64,000 nt of DNA from Lentisphaeria bacterium (GCA_017456805.1 JAFTIQ010000034.1:1-64000); one strand, 5' to 3'. Positions 1 to 8,223 are shown, counted from the stretch's first letter. The notes: generated by a model from the letters alone, not told the origin. Translations and numbers: made by a program.

Positions 1-354
1 AACCAAGGCACTCAATTTTTTTAAGTATTCACTCTCCATTCTAAGCCGCCGGTTTTCTGCTGCCAATGGATTCTCTTCTTCAGGTGGGTGTGGCTTTTTC
101 CCGGGACGCCCTTTGCCGGGACCACAGGTTCTTCCTCGTCGTTCTTCCATAAGACCTTGCAATCCTTCTTCAAAATATTTTCTTTCCCACAACTTTAACC
201 GGTTTGCATATTTATTCGCCTCCGCTGTAGTTGAAAGATTCCAATGCTTGCGGACAGTTTCAAAATAATTTAAACCGTTATTAAGCTTATCTAATATAGC
301 ACAAAGTTTGAATTCTACACTATACTGACGCTGTTTTTTTCGTGTTTTTTCCAT
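1..354 (-). CDS. IS3-family transposase OrfA-like helix-turn-helix protein, partial
   Basis: 118 codons are readable from the ATG at 354 to the window edge with no stop, so the gene is open at its 3' end. The N-terminal half (about residues 8-60) is rich in basic residues and fits the helix-turn-helix of IS3 OrfA proteins. The visible C-terminus, LAAENRRLRMESEYLKKL, is the leucine-zipper-like stretch typical of that family, used for OrfA/OrfAB dimerisation. In the IS3 family a second frame (OrfB, DDE integrase) normally follows, which would lie left of position 1. The family assignment is firm; whether the copy is active cannot be judged. Confidence 0.8.
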   Translation of the reverse strand, partial: MEKTRKKQRQYSVEFKLCAILDKLNNGLNYFETVRKHWNLSTTAEANKYANRLKLWERKYFEEGLQGLMEERRGRTCGPGKGRPGKKPHPPEEENPLAAENRRLRMESEYLKKLSALV

Positions 355-402
355 AAAAAAGTACACCTCAAAAGTTGTGTCCAACTTTTGGGGTGCACTT
401 CA
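1..402 (-). mobile_element. IS3-family insertion sequence, one end (truncated by window edge)
   Basis: The segment holds the start of an IS3-type transposase gene and, just outside it, a terminal sequence that reads TGAAGTGCACCCCAAAAGTT from position 402 leftwards. IS3/IS150-group ends commonly start TG and contain CCCCAAAAGTT, so 402 is taken as the outer boundary. The other end lies outside the window. The element inserted about 40 bp downstream of the creatininase-family gene and does not break it. No target duplication can be checked without the other end. Confidence 0.75.
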
Positions 403-442
403 CATCTTGCAAGACAGCTTTTTTATTGCTGTAACAGACGGA

Positions 443-1303
443 TTAAACGGAGCGGATCTTCAAATGTCCGCCGTTGTCATGAACGATCCGTTTTCCGGAT
501 TTCCGGGCTTCATCGGCATCCGCAATTGCCTTCAGAATCGCATCGCCGCCGAGTTTAAGACACTCTTCTTCGATCTGTTTTCCGAGTTCAGCACTTGCCT
601 GTTCCGGATATCCCATGACTCCGATCTTCACATCTTTACGCTGGGAAGTCTGAACGATTTCCTGGGGCAGTTCCGTGAAACTTTCCCGCAGCTGATAGCT
701 GTCAGGATCCTGACGCAGACGTTCCGCAACTTCCGGATCATCCAATGTCATCTTATCCATCCGCACGACTTCCGGGCTCCAGTGGAGCAGCAGAGAAGTT
801 TCCGCCTTTGCCGCATGATAATCCTGTTCATCAAAGAGTCTGAACCATGTGGGTGAGAAATCCCAGATCTGAGTCAGCAGGATCATAGCATCGGAAAGTG
901 CAGGATTCAGCCACTTGAGGATCCGCAGGGATTCCTTCAGGTGAAGCAGACTTTCACTTCCGCCGTGACCGGGCACGATGATGAAGTTCCGGAATCCCTG
1001 AAGATGAAGAGATTCAATGATTTCGCCCACCAGATTGCTGAAGGTGTTGGGTTTCACATTGATCGTCCCGGGAAGCATCCCGCCGGAAAAGGTGTAATTC
1101 AGGGTGGGAGCGACAAGACAGTTCAACCGTTTTGCCAGTCCCATACTGATAAACTCTGCATTGCGGATATCCACATCCAGCGGAAGATGTGCCCCATGCT
1201 GTTCACTCAGCGCATAGGGCAGGATGATCGTCTGATTATTCTTCAGATACTCCTTCACTTCCGGGAAGGTGCAATCCAGCATTTTGTAATGTTCAAGAGC
1301 CAT
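443..1303 (-). CDS. Creatininase-family amidohydrolase
   Basis: This 286-residue protein matches the creatininase family, metal-dependent hydrolases of cyclic or linear C-N bonds. The metal motif EQHGAHLPLDVD supplies E34, H36 and D45; a GHGG segment lies near residue 112, and HAAKAETS near residue 165 corresponds to the usual HAGExETS. Family length is about 240-290 residues, so it is complete. It starts 3 nt after the stop of the DegT-like gene, so the two are translated together. No signal peptide is visible, so it should be cytoplasmic. The substrate cannot be read from the sequence; many family members act on compounds other than creatinine. Confidence 0.8.
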   Translation of the reverse strand: MALEHYKMLDCTFPEVKEYLKNNQTIILPYALSEQHGAHLPLDVDIRNAEFISMGLAKRLNCLVAPTLNYTFSGGMLPGTINVKPNTFSNLVGEIIESLHLQGFRNFIIVPGHGGSESLLHLKESLRILKWLNPALSDAMILLTQIWDFSPTWFRLFDEQDYHAAKAETSLLLHWSPEVVRMDKMTLDDPEVAERLRQDPDSYQLRESFTELPQEIVQTSQRKDVKIGVMGYPEQASAELGKQIEEECLKLGGDAILKAIADADEARKSGKRIVHDNGGHLKIRSV

Positions 1304-1306
1304 TTC

Positions 1307-2632
1307 TTACTTTCCAGCCTTCATTTCGCGGACAGCTTCGACGACTGCCTTTGCCTGGTATTCCAGCTGTTCCTGAGTGAGCGGATACAGCGGCAGGTGA
1401 GTGTAGGAATGATAGAACATCTTTTCGGTGTTCGGACATGTTGCGGCGATCGCTTCTTCGTCGTAACCGAGATCTTTCATGATCTTGAAGCGGTACATGG
1501 GACCGAAGTGGGTGATGTTTGTCAAGCCCTTTTCAGCCAGTTTCTTGGAGAGCTGCTGAATATTTCCGCCGACGATTTCAGGATCGATGCGCAGGAGATA
1601 CAGATGGTGTGTACCGTATGTTTCCGGGGTATCAGCCTTTTCAACGAGGATACCTTCTTCCTGAGAAAGAACGCTGTTCATATATTCTGCGGCTTTGCGG
1701 CGGATGGCAATGATCTCATCCATGCGCTGCATCTGCAGGAGCATACCGAGAGCCTGAATTTCTGTTGCGGAATGGTTGAGAGCCACCTGGGGCTTTCCGA
1801 ACCGGTCAGTCAGCGGGGAGATGTCATAAAGCCAGTCTTTGATCTTGCGGGAGAAGTCAAGTCCGAGGAACCGTGCGCCGGGAAGCTGAGGTCCTGCAAA
1901 ATCTTCGCTGGTCAGCAGAAGTCCGCCTTCGCCGAGAGAGGTAATATTTTTGACTTCGTGGAGAGAGAATCCGCCGAAGTGACCGATTGCCCCCAGCTTC
2001 TTTCCTTTGTAAGCGCCGCCCATACCGTGAGCAGCATCTTCCATAACGATCAGATTATGTTTCTTTGCAAGTTCCATGATAGGATCCATATCCACCGGAT
2101 ATCCGCCCAGGTGAACAGGAACGATCATTTTTGTTTTGGGAGTGATCTTCCGCGCAACGTCTGCCGGATCAAGATTGATGGTTTCCGGATCGATATCAGC
2201 GAAAACGATCTTTGCGCCGACGTTGAGGGGATATGCCATGGTTGCGATGAAGGTAACGGCAGGCATAATGATTTCGTCGCCGGGTCCGATACCGGCAAGC
2301 TTGTAACCGATTTCCATGCCGCCGGTCCAGTTATCAAGGAAACATGCATACTTTGCACCGAAATATTTTTTGGAAATTTCTTCTGCTTCCTGCACTTTTT
2401 TTCCGAGGGTCAGCTTGGTTGCTTTTCCGCCCACATCTGCAAGAGCTTTGATTTCATTGGCGGTCCGTTCCAACTGTTCCTGATAGCCGGCTTTTCCATC
2501 ATCCGGCAAAAGGAATTTGACCATTTCAACGGCATCTTTTCCGTTGTAGAACTCACCTACTGCATGCCAGGGTACTTTGCTTTCGCCGACTGCATAGCGG
2601 AAATCTCCGCCGCCAGATTCTTTTTCACTCAT
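1307..2632 (-). CDS. DegT/DnrJ/EryC1/StrS-family PLP-dependent aminotransferase
   Basis: The product (441 residues) belongs to the DegT/DnrJ/EryC1/StrS group of fold-type I PLP enzymes, which usually aminate keto-sugars. The PLP lysine is K228 in GGFSLHEVKN, followed by the family's GEGG; MEDAAHGMGG near residue 197 holds the aspartate that contacts the PLP nitrogen. The start at 2632 is chosen because AGGAGG ends 6 nt upstream and a promoter at 2679-2707 would leave the longer frame (to 2707) untranscribed. Downstream and coupled is a creatininase-family gene. The amino acceptor is unknown; the pairing suggests a small modified-sugar or amine pathway, which is inference. Confidence 0.85.
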   Translation of the reverse strand: MSEKESGGGDFRYAVGESKVPWHAVGEFYNGKDAVEMVKFLLPDDGKAGYQEQLERTANEIKALADVGGKATKLTLGKKVQEAEEISKKYFGAKYACFLDNWTGGMEIGYKLAGIGPGDEIIMPAVTFIATMAYPLNVGAKIVFADIDPETINLDPADVARKITPKTKMIVPVHLGGYPVDMDPIMELAKKHNLIVMEDAAHGMGGAYKGKKLGAIGHFGGFSLHEVKNITSLGEGGLLLTSEDFAGPQLPGARFLGLDFSRKIKDWLYDISPLTDRFGKPQVALNHSATEIQALGMLLQMQRMDEIIAIRRKAAEYMNSVLSQEEGILVEKADTPETYGTHHLYLLRIDPEIVGGNIQQLSKKLAEKGLTNITHFGPMYRFKIMKDLGYDEEAIAATCPNTEKMFYHSYTHLPLYPLTQEQLEYQAKAVVEAVREMKAGK

Positions 2633-2678
2633 GAGAAACCTCCTGTAATTTAGGTTAAAGAAATTCATTCTCTGAAAC

Positions 2679-2707
2679 AATATAAACGCACTTTCTGAAA
2701 AAATCAA
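2679..2707 (-). promoter_or_regulatory. Promoter of the DegT-creatininase operon
   Basis: On the minus strand TTGATT (2707-2702) is followed after 17 bp by TATATT (2684-2679). The predicted start of transcription near 2672 leaves about a 40-nt leader before the ATG at 2632. Confidence 0.55.
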
Positions 2708-2764
2708 CCCCTGTAAAATAATATTATCGGTTAAATTAAGAATAGAAAACGTTATTTCACTCTA

Positions 2765-4225
2765 TTATCTTGACCACCCCTGGATTTTATAATTTTTCTC
2801 AAAGAGTTTCCGTTCCGGGGCTCCGGATGCAGGCTTGAACCAGATCTCAAAGCGCGCGCCGTAAAACTGTCCCCACTCTCCTTCGTAAATCGTAAAGTGC
2901 ATGGCTGAGAAAAATTGTTCGTTGGGGTCATCGGACCAGCCGGGATTGCACGTTGAAGCCATCGCAAGTCTTCTTGCGGAGAGCGGAGTGCCTTTTGTGA
3001 TTTCAAATGCTTTCAGGTAAATGGAACCTTTTTCGCCGGGATTGCACCAGACTTCCGCATTATAGATCCCGCCCTGATAACTGCCCCGCAGAATCAAATC
3101 CGGCTTTCCTTTCCGGATACTTCCGGCTGGCAGAAGTTTTTTCCAATCTTTTGCAGCAAGTAAAGCAGAAAATTCTTTATCTGTCCAGTCCAGCGCAGCT
3201 TTGGTCATTTGCCGTCCGGGAACGGAGGTTTCATCAAAAATATTCACCAATGCCCCGCCGCACAGGAACCGGGTATTCCAGGTGTTTTTGGAGCGTTCCG
3301 TTCTCAACCGGGGATGTATAGGGGAACTGTTCCACGGCTTTCCGGAAAAACCGACTTCGAAGCGGAACTGGAACTGCTGTGCCGGATCACTGTGATGACT
3401 GGAGTAATATTGGTGCAGAGTCGGGACGATTTTTCCATTCTGATCCCGGAAGTAGCGGACGGCGTGGAGCGTGTTCTGGTGTTCCTGATACAACCGCCAT
3501 TCGCAATTGGAAGCAAGGTATCTCAAAAGCAAATCTTTTCCCTCCGGTGTGGAAAGGAGTTTTTTCAATGCGGGAAGAGTACACTCTGCCTGATCTGACA
3601 GCTTTTCCCCTTTGCCGATGGCGGAAAGGACATATTTCTGAAAAGAGTTTTCCGGTGTTTTTTTCCAGTCCATATCAAAAGCAAAGCTGCCATTGTTCTT
3701 TTCCGGTTCAGCCAGTTTGATATTTTCCGGTAATTTCAGATTCTTTGCAAAGTTATCCTGATGGGCTTCTGTGATAGCTTTGAAAAATTGTTTTGACTCT
3801 TCCGGAGTCATGACTGCACCTTTCCGGGCAAGGATAAACACGGATTTTTTTTCTTTCGGCAGGAGAAATGCGGGATTTTTGCCGATGAGATAGGTCATCA
3901 GCTGTTTATTTGAGGAATCTACCGCTATCAAAATCAGGTGCAGCTCGCTGCCATCCAATTTCCATGACATTTTTATTTCCGGAAAATCTTTGCCGGTCTT
4001 CTCTTTATATTTCTGCCGCATTTGGTTCCATTGCTTCAGCTGTTTTTCTGACCGGATGATTTCCGCAGAACCGTTCGGGTTGAGCTTGTAAGCAACTTCA
4101 AAGTGGCTGATTTTCCCGTTATTTTCCGGAACAGAGAGATACCATACTCCCTTTGTCAGATCTGGACTTGCACCATGCAGAAAAAAAAGTGCAGTAAAGA
4201 GCAGGAGAAAAAAGAGTTTTTTCAT
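2765..4225 (-). CDS. Secreted hypothetical protein
   Basis: A 486-residue protein I do not recognise. It begins MKKLFFLLLFTALFFLHGAS, a clear Sec signal peptide with likely cleavage after about residue 19, so it is exported. The ATG at 4225 has GGAGG 8 nt upstream; the longer frame begins with six extra residues that would spoil the signal peptide. The mature part is hydrophilic, mixed charge, with no repeats or further membrane segments. The C-terminal third is rich in aromatic and glycine residues, consistent with beta structure. It sits upstream of the DegT operon on the same strand and is divergent from an AraC regulator, from which it is separated by a repeat-rich control region. Confidence 0.7.
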   Translation of the reverse strand: MKKLFFLLLFTALFFLHGASPDLTKGVWYLSVPENNGKISHFEVAYKLNPNGSAEIIRSEKQLKQWNQMRQKYKEKTGKDFPEIKMSWKLDGSELHLILIAVDSSNKQLMTYLIGKNPAFLLPKEKKSVFILARKGAVMTPEESKQFFKAITEAHQDNFAKNLKLPENIKLAEPEKNNGSFAFDMDWKKTPENSFQKYVLSAIGKGEKLSDQAECTLPALKKLLSTPEGKDLLLRYLASNCEWRLYQEHQNTLHAVRYFRDQNGKIVPTLHQYYSSHHSDPAQQFQFRFEVGFSGKPWNSSPIHPRLRTERSKNTWNTRFLCGGALVNIFDETSVPGRQMTKAALDWTDKEFSALLAAKDWKKLLPAGSIRKGKPDLILRGSYQGGIYNAEVWCNPGEKGSIYLKAFEITKGTPLSARRLAMASTCNPGWSDDPNEQFFSAMHFTIYEGEWGQFYGARFEIWFKPASGAPERKLFEKNYKIQGWSR

Positions 4226-4263
4226 GAGGGCAGCCTCCTTCATAAATAGTTATGTTCAGCAGT

Positions 4264-4292
4264 AATTTATCATCAATATTCTTTGTTTTCAA
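4264..4292 (-). promoter_or_regulatory. Putative promoter of the secreted-protein gene
   Basis: Minus-strand TTGAAA (4292-4287), 17-bp spacer, TAAATT (4269-4264). It lies between the gene start and the 32-bp tandem repeats. Confidence 0.4.
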
Positions 4293-4346
4293 GTGGTTTC
4301 GGCAGGATGGAGAAATATTTTTGCGGACAAGCCGATTCTTTTATGG

Positions 4347-4460
4347 AAAAAAGTTTGCTCAATAACTATTTCCCTATCAAAAAAGTTTGCTCAATAACTA
4401 TTTCCCTATCAAAAAAGTTTGCTCAATAACTATTTCCCTATCAAAAAAGTTTGCTCAATA
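4347..4460. repeat. 32-bp tandem repeat, 3.6 copies
   Basis: Three exact 32-bp units (4347-4378, 4379-4410, 4411-4442) and an 18-bp fourth (4443-4460) lie head to tail. Each starts AAAAAAGTTTGCTCAATAAC and ends TTTCCCTATC. There is no spacer between units. A period of about three helical turns places every copy on the same DNA face, upstream of the divergent promoters of the secreted-protein gene and the AraC regulator. Confidence 0.9.
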
Positions 4461-4476
4461 AAAACCCTTTAAAATC

Positions 4477-4522
4477 AAAAAAAAATGTTGCCAGTAATTC
4501 TCGCATCAATTACTGGCAACAT
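4477..4522 (-). ncRNA. Hairpin-only transcript (unit C): 15-bp perfect stem plus T-tract
   Basis: ATGTTGCCAGTAATT (4485-4499) and its exact complement (4508-4522) enclose an 8-nt loop. Read on the minus strand, the stem is followed at once by nine T residues (4485-4477), an intrinsic terminator shape. A minus-strand promoter at 4527-4555 predicts transcription starting at about 4520, that is, at the foot of the stem. The whole transcript would be the hairpin and its U-tail. It could act as a small RNA, or simply block antisense transcription coming from the AraC side. Confidence 0.5.
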
Positions 4523-4526
4523 TTGT

Positions 4527-4555
4527 AATATAAACGGGGAAAGATAAAAAATCAA
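4527..4555 (-). promoter_or_regulatory. Promoter of hairpin unit C
   Basis: Minus-strand TTGATT (4555-4550), 17-bp spacer, TATATT (4532-4527), followed 5 nt later by the hairpin stem. Confidence 0.5.
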
Positions 4556-4588
4556 GGATATAGATGAAAATTTTATAAAAAAAGATTG

Positions 4589-4628
4589 TTTTTCGTAATT
4601 TTTCGTGATTTTTCGTAATTTTTCTTGA
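4589..4628. repeat. Four 10-bp helically phased T-tract repeats
   Basis: Four consecutive 10-bp units, TTTTTCGTAA / TTTTTCGTGA / TTTTTCGTAA / TTTTTCTTGA, end on the -35 box of the AraC-gene promoter. T-tracts spaced by one helical turn are a known cause of intrinsic DNA bending. Confidence 0.8.
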
Positions 4629-4653
4629 AACTATTCCAAGACGACAGTATATT
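4625..4653 (+). promoter_or_regulatory. Promoter of the AraC-family gene
   Basis: TTGAAA (4625-4630), 17-bp spacer, TATATT (4648-4653). Predicted start near 4660, giving a leader of about 16 nt with GGAGG before the ATG at 4676. Confidence 0.65.
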
Positions 4654-4675
4654 CTATGAGGGAGGAAAATATAAG

Positions 4676-5530
4676 ATGCAGAAAGTCTGGGAATCCACAC
4701 AGTTCAAGGAAGTTTACCACGTCAATCCGACTCACTACGAGCCGGGAACGCCCTCTTTGCGGATCCAATCATTCTGTCACTCTTTCAGCTACAAATCCTG
4801 GAGCGGCGGCTCTGAGATCCCCAGGTCCAGCATGATCGTTTCCATGCTTCTTGACGGCAAACAGAAAGTGACCCGGCTCAACGGTACGGAAACGGTGGAA
4901 TCTTCCGGTTATTTTACGATCCTTGATTTGTCTGCTCCCGGTCAGAAATTTGAAACTGTCAGCGACTCTGCGGAACGCTATTTTGTACTTTATGAAACCA
5001 ATCCCGTTTTGAAAACGCTTCTGAAAGAAATGTTTCCTGCCGGACTGCCCTCTTTTTATGCTGTTGATACGGAGAAACTGAAACATTGTTTTGAAGCGAT
5101 CCGGGATGAACTTTCCCGGCAGGATGCCGATGATTCCCGTATTGGTGGATATGCTTATCGTCTGCTGCATGAAGCGATGGTACAATTCCCCGAAGATCCG
5201 ATGCCGCAGCCGCTTATGCTGGCAAAAAATTTCATCAATAATCATTTCCGCGATGTTCATCTGATGACCCGGGAAGAGATCGCAAAAGCCGCATGTGTCA
5301 GCATTTCTACGCTCTCCAATCTTTTCCGGACGCATTTGAACACAACAATCTGGCAAACGATTTGCGATAAACGGATGGAAAATGTCAAACAGTTATTGAC
5401 CTATTCCAACCATTCCGTAGAAGAAATTGCCCGGGAATGCGGCTTCAATTACTCCTATTATCTGGCGCGGGAATTTAAAAAACAGTTCGGCATTACTCCC
5501 CTGACCTACCGGAAACAGAGCAGACTGTAA
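4676..5530 (+). CDS. AraC-family transcriptional regulator
   Basis: 284 residues. The last ~95 residues form the double helix-turn-helix of AraC/XylS regulators: the first in TREEIAKAACVSISTLSNLF, the second in VEEIARECGFNYSYYLAREF, ending with the family's FKKQFGITPLTYRK. The N-terminal ~170 residues are an effector-binding region I cannot assign to a ligand. The ATG at 4676 has GGAGG 9 nt upstream; the in-frame TTG at 4625 is inside the -35 box and is rejected. Targets are unknown, but direct repeats upstream of divergent promoters (4347-4460) are the kind of site AraC proteins use, so control of the secreted protein next door is plausible. Confidence 0.88.
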   Translation: MQKVWESTQFKEVYHVNPTHYEPGTPSLRIQSFCHSFSYKSWSGGSEIPRSSMIVSMLLDGKQKVTRLNGTETVESSGYFTILDLSAPGQKFETVSDSAERYFVLYETNPVLKTLLKEMFPAGLPSFYAVDTEKLKHCFEAIRDELSRQDADDSRIGGYAYRLLHEAMVQFPEDPMPQPLMLAKNFINNHFRDVHLMTREEIAKAACVSISTLSNLFRTHLNTTIWQTICDKRMENVKQLLTYSNHSVEEIARECGFNYSYYLAREFKKQFGITPLTYRKQSRL

Positions 5531-5564
5531 TGATTGAATTTTCTCTTTTTTTCCTGAAATCAGA

Positions 5565-5593
5565 TTGAATTTTGCAGAAATTGATGTTATACT
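5565..5593 (+). promoter_or_regulatory. Promoter of the PHP-domain gene
   Basis: TTGAAT (5565-5570), 17-bp spacer, TATACT (5588-5593); ATG follows at 5622. Confidence 0.55.
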
Positions 5594-5621
5594 GTCATCA
5601 ACAGAAAGAAAGGTTTCTTTT

Positions 5622-6488
5622 ATGAAAATCAGACAAAATCTTCATATTCATTCCTCCCATTCCTGCGATTCCGCCTGCGCAGCTCTGAACGATATTCAGA
5701 AGGAAATGACATCTCTCGGAATGGTGGAATTCGGGCTGAGCGATCACCTTCACACCCATTACAATCTCTGCGATATTCAAGGAGCAAGAAATGATTTTCT
5801 CTGCTATGACCGCCCGAAAAATTTCCATTTCGGGATTGAAATCAGCGGGATCTCAGAGTGGGAACGGGATAAGATCGCGGCAGGCGATTACGTCCGTTAT
5901 TTTGATGACCCGGTCTATGGAATCCGGTTTGAACAGGGTCCTTCTGACAGCCCGGTCTGTATCGGAATCACAGAAGAGGAAATCAAAGAGCTTGGCATTG
6001 AATATGTGATCGGCGGGGTCCATTGGCCGCTTTACAGCAAACCGGAAGAGGCCTATGAAGATTTCTTCCGTCAGCAGATGTATCTGATCGAACATCCGCT
6101 GGTGGATATTCTTGCTCATCCGTGGGATGCCATTGAGCTTGCAGCCGGCGGCTGGTATATGAATCGGGATAAAGAGCATATCAACTATGATGCCATCCTG
6201 AATATTCCGCAGGAATATAATGAAAAGCTGATGAATGCGCTTCTGAAACATCACAAATGTGCAGAACTGAATCTGGCGGTTCTTCTTTCGGCAGCAGCTC
6301 CCGAAAAATGCCGGAAATACTATTGGAACCTGTTCGCACAATGGAGAGAAGCAGGGGTCAAATTCACCATCGGATCTGATCAACATTCCAGTCATTACAA
6401 CCCGGTTATGTTTTCCGCCGCCGAGCTGATCCTGGATGCATACGGATTCAAAGAAAGTGATATCAAATACTTTTTCAGTCAGAACTGA
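5622..6488 (+). CDS. PHP-domain phosphoesterase (histidinol-phosphatase-like)
   Basis: 288 residues with the metal ligands of the PHP superfamily in order: HIHSSHSC near the N-terminus (HxH), LSDHLHTH near residue 47, the glutamate of FGIEIS near 73, GGVHWPLY near 133, LAHPWD near 164, and GSDQHS near the C-terminus. PHP enzymes are trinuclear-metal phosphoesterases; this size fits histidinol-phosphatase-type members. The ATG at 5622 lies behind a purine-rich AGAAAGAAAGG and a good promoter; a TTG start at 5565 would sit in the -35 box. No his genes are adjacent, so the substrate is open. Confidence 0.8.
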   Translation: MKIRQNLHIHSSHSCDSACAALNDIQKEMTSLGMVEFGLSDHLHTHYNLCDIQGARNDFLCYDRPKNFHFGIEISGISEWERDKIAAGDYVRYFDDPVYGIRFEQGPSDSPVCIGITEEEIKELGIEYVIGGVHWPLYSKPEEAYEDFFRQQMYLIEHPLVDILAHPWDAIELAAGGWYMNRDKEHINYDAILNIPQEYNEKLMNALLKHHKCAELNLAVLLSAAAPEKCRKYYWNLFAQWREAGVKFTIGSDQHSSHYNPVMFSAAELILDAYGFKESDIKYFFSQN

Positions 6489-6491
6489 TCT

Positions 6492-6565
6492 CTGACCGGT
6501 CAATAAAAACAAAAAAAATCAGGGAATCTTTTGAAAGACCCCTGATTTTTTTATTTCCCGGTCAG
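6492..6565. terminator. Bidirectional terminator between convergent genes
   Basis: An inner stem ATCAGGG (6518-6524) / CCCTGAT (6540-6546) is flanked by A8 on the left and T7 on the right, so it can terminate in both directions. An outer pair CTGACCGG (6492-6499) / CCGGTCAG (6558-6565) extends it. It separates the PHP gene from the MscS gene. Confidence 0.85.
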
Positions 6566-6594
6566 ACAGGTCCAACCGGGAACGGAACACAGGA

Positions 6595-7473
6595 TTATTT
6601 TGTATCCTGCGGGATTGCGTTGACAACCGTAACCACGCGCTGCGGGAACGGAATATTCAGTCCGGCAGATTCGATGACTGCTTTAACTTCTTCCTTCACA
6701 TTCCAGTAAGCATCCCAATATTTTTCGGAAGTTGCCCAGAAACGGAGATTCAGATTCACAGAATAATCGGAAAGTTCAGAAACCAGAACTTCCGGAGCAG
6801 GATCCTGAAGGATCAATTCATTCTGTTTCAGGAATTCAGTCAGAACTTCAATTGCTTTCGGCAGGGAATCACCATAAGCGATGCTGACGACGATATCGGC
6901 TCTGCGGAGAGGATTGCGGGAATAGTTCTTGACCGGACCGCCGAAAATCGCGTTGTTGGGAGCGGAAATAAAAATTCCGTCAACGGTTTTCAGGGTTGTG
7001 GTAAAAAGTCCCATTTCTTCAATGGTTCCGCTTGCGGCTCCGCTATCCACATAATCACCTACTTTGTAAGGACGGAGGATCAGAAGCATCAGACCGGCTG
7101 CGATATTGCTGAGAGAATCCTTCATTGCCAGACCGATCGCCAGACCGGCTGCACCGAGAACCGTCAGAATACTTGCGGTGTTCACTCCAAACAGATCAAG
7201 GATGATCAGAAATGCAAAGAGCCAGATAAAGGTTCTTGCAACAGAGGAAAGAACTTTTCCAACAGATACATCCATCATCGGAATCTTTCCGATAGATTTA
7301 CTGATCACACGGCTGAGAATTCTTCCAACGATCCATGCAACAAGGATCACCAGAATAACCTGAAGCACGGTCATCCCGAAACGGATTACATTTTCCTGAT
7401 GCTCTTCCCAAAGGGTTTGAAGAAAGCAAACACTATCTTCCGGACACACATAATCGGTTGTTTCACTTCCCAT
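6595..7473 (-). CDS. MscS-family small-conductance mechanosensitive channel
   Basis: 292 residues. Three membrane segments fill about residues 25-135, the last being the glycine/alanine-rich pore helix (LTVLGAAGLAIGLAMKD). This is followed by the conserved beta domain with RPYKVGDYV, then SAPNNAIF and NYSRNPLRR, and an alpha/beta C-terminal domain, as in E. coli MscS (286 residues). These inner-membrane channels open on hypo-osmotic shock. Start at 7473 has AGGAG 9 nt upstream and lies behind its own promoter at 7521-7548; the longer frame to 7572 begins upstream of that promoter. Confidence 0.92.
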   Translation of the reverse strand: MGSETTDYVCPEDSVCFLQTLWEEHQENVIRFGMTVLQVILVILVAWIVGRILSRVISKSIGKIPMMDVSVGKVLSSVARTFIWLFAFLIILDLFGVNTASILTVLGAAGLAIGLAMKDSLSNIAAGLMLLILRPYKVGDYVDSGAASGTIEEMGLFTTTLKTVDGIFISAPNNAIFGGPVKNYSRNPLRRADIVVSIAYGDSLPKAIEVLTEFLKQNELILQDPAPEVLVSELSDYSVNLNLRFWATSEKYWDAYWNVKEEVKAVIESAGLNIPFPQRVVTVVNAIPQDTK

Positions 7474-7520
7474 AAAACTGACTCCTGTTCTTTTTGTTTT
7501 TGAATTAAGGGGCGTAGGGT

Positions 7521-7548
7521 AATATAACAGTATCTCTGTGAAAAACAA
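7521..7548 (-). promoter_or_regulatory. Promoter of the MscS gene
   Basis: Minus-strand TTGTTT (7548-7543), 16-bp spacer, TATATT (7526-7521). Confidence 0.5.
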
Positions 7549-7590
7549 ATCGCCGAACAATATTTTCAGCAAATATTATTCAACAGACAC

Positions 7591-8223
7591 TCAAACGATC
7601 CCGCATTCTTTGATTCCGGCAATCACCATCTGAACTGCAACAGCAGCAATAATCAAGCCGGTCAGACGGATCAACGGACCCTGCAAATGCAAACGCACCA
7701 GCACTTTATTGATGTTCCCGGAAAACAGCATCACCAGAAAATTTACCGTGATCGCAGCGGCAAGAGAACAGGACATAAACAGCCATCCATACTCTGCCGT
7801 TCCGGAAATACTTGCCGCAATCGTTCCGGGGCCGGCAATCAGAGGGGCTGCCAGCGGAACAAGAGAAAGATCCGTAAAATCCACTTTGGCTTCCGGCACT
7901 TCCGGCGCAGATTGCGGATGTTCCTTCTGGTTCACAAAACGTCCTTCCCGGACAGCAAGCCAGCCGATCATAAACAGAACCATCCCGCCTGTGATCTTCA
8001 AAGAATAAAGTTCTACGCGGAAGATTTTACTCAAAACGATCTCCCCTGCCCCGGCAAGTGCAATCAGAATCAGCAGGGCGGCAACAGAGGATTTCCAAGC
8101 CAGTTCCCGAATCTGTTTTGCAGAAAGAGAAGGCTCGTATGTCGCAAGAAACATCACCTTGCTCGCCGGATTCAGCAAAGCAAGCAGATAAAGTGAATTT
8201 TCAATAAAAACGGTCCAATTCAT
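7591..8223 (-). CDS. MarC/UPF0056-family integral membrane protein
   Basis: 210 residues with about six hydrophobic segments, LLALLNPASKVMFL at the N-terminus and PLIAGPGTIAASI in the middle, both hallmarks of the MarC (UPF0056) family. Its transport function is not settled; some archaeal members have been described as amino-acid transporters, and the link to antibiotic resistance suggested by the name was not upheld. It begins 6 nt after the stop of the MlaA-hydrolase gene, so it is translated from the same transcript. The insertion around residues 100-115 (rich in Q, P and E) looks like a cytoplasmic loop. Confidence 0.85.
   Translation of the reverse strand: MNWTVFIENSLYLLALLNPASKVMFLATYEPSLSAKQIRELAWKSSVAALLILIALAGAGEIVLSKIFRVELYSLKITGGMVLFMIGWLAVREGRFVNQKEHPQSAPEVPEAKVDFTDLSLVPLAAPLIAGPGTIAASISGTAEYGWLFMSCSLAAAITVNFLVMLFSGNINKVLVRLHLQGPLIRLTGLIIAAVAVQMVIAGIKECGIV

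Noticed and set aside
941..2653. 570-codon plus-strand frame opposite the creatininase and DegT genes
   Set aside because: It is the antisense shadow of two well-supported genes; no ribosome site and no family features.
2633..2707. N-terminal extension of the DegT-like protein
   Set aside because: It would lie inside the promoter; AGGAGG marks the ATG at 2632.
4347..4460. CRISPR array
   Set aside because: Units are joined directly with no unique spacers, and no cas genes are near.
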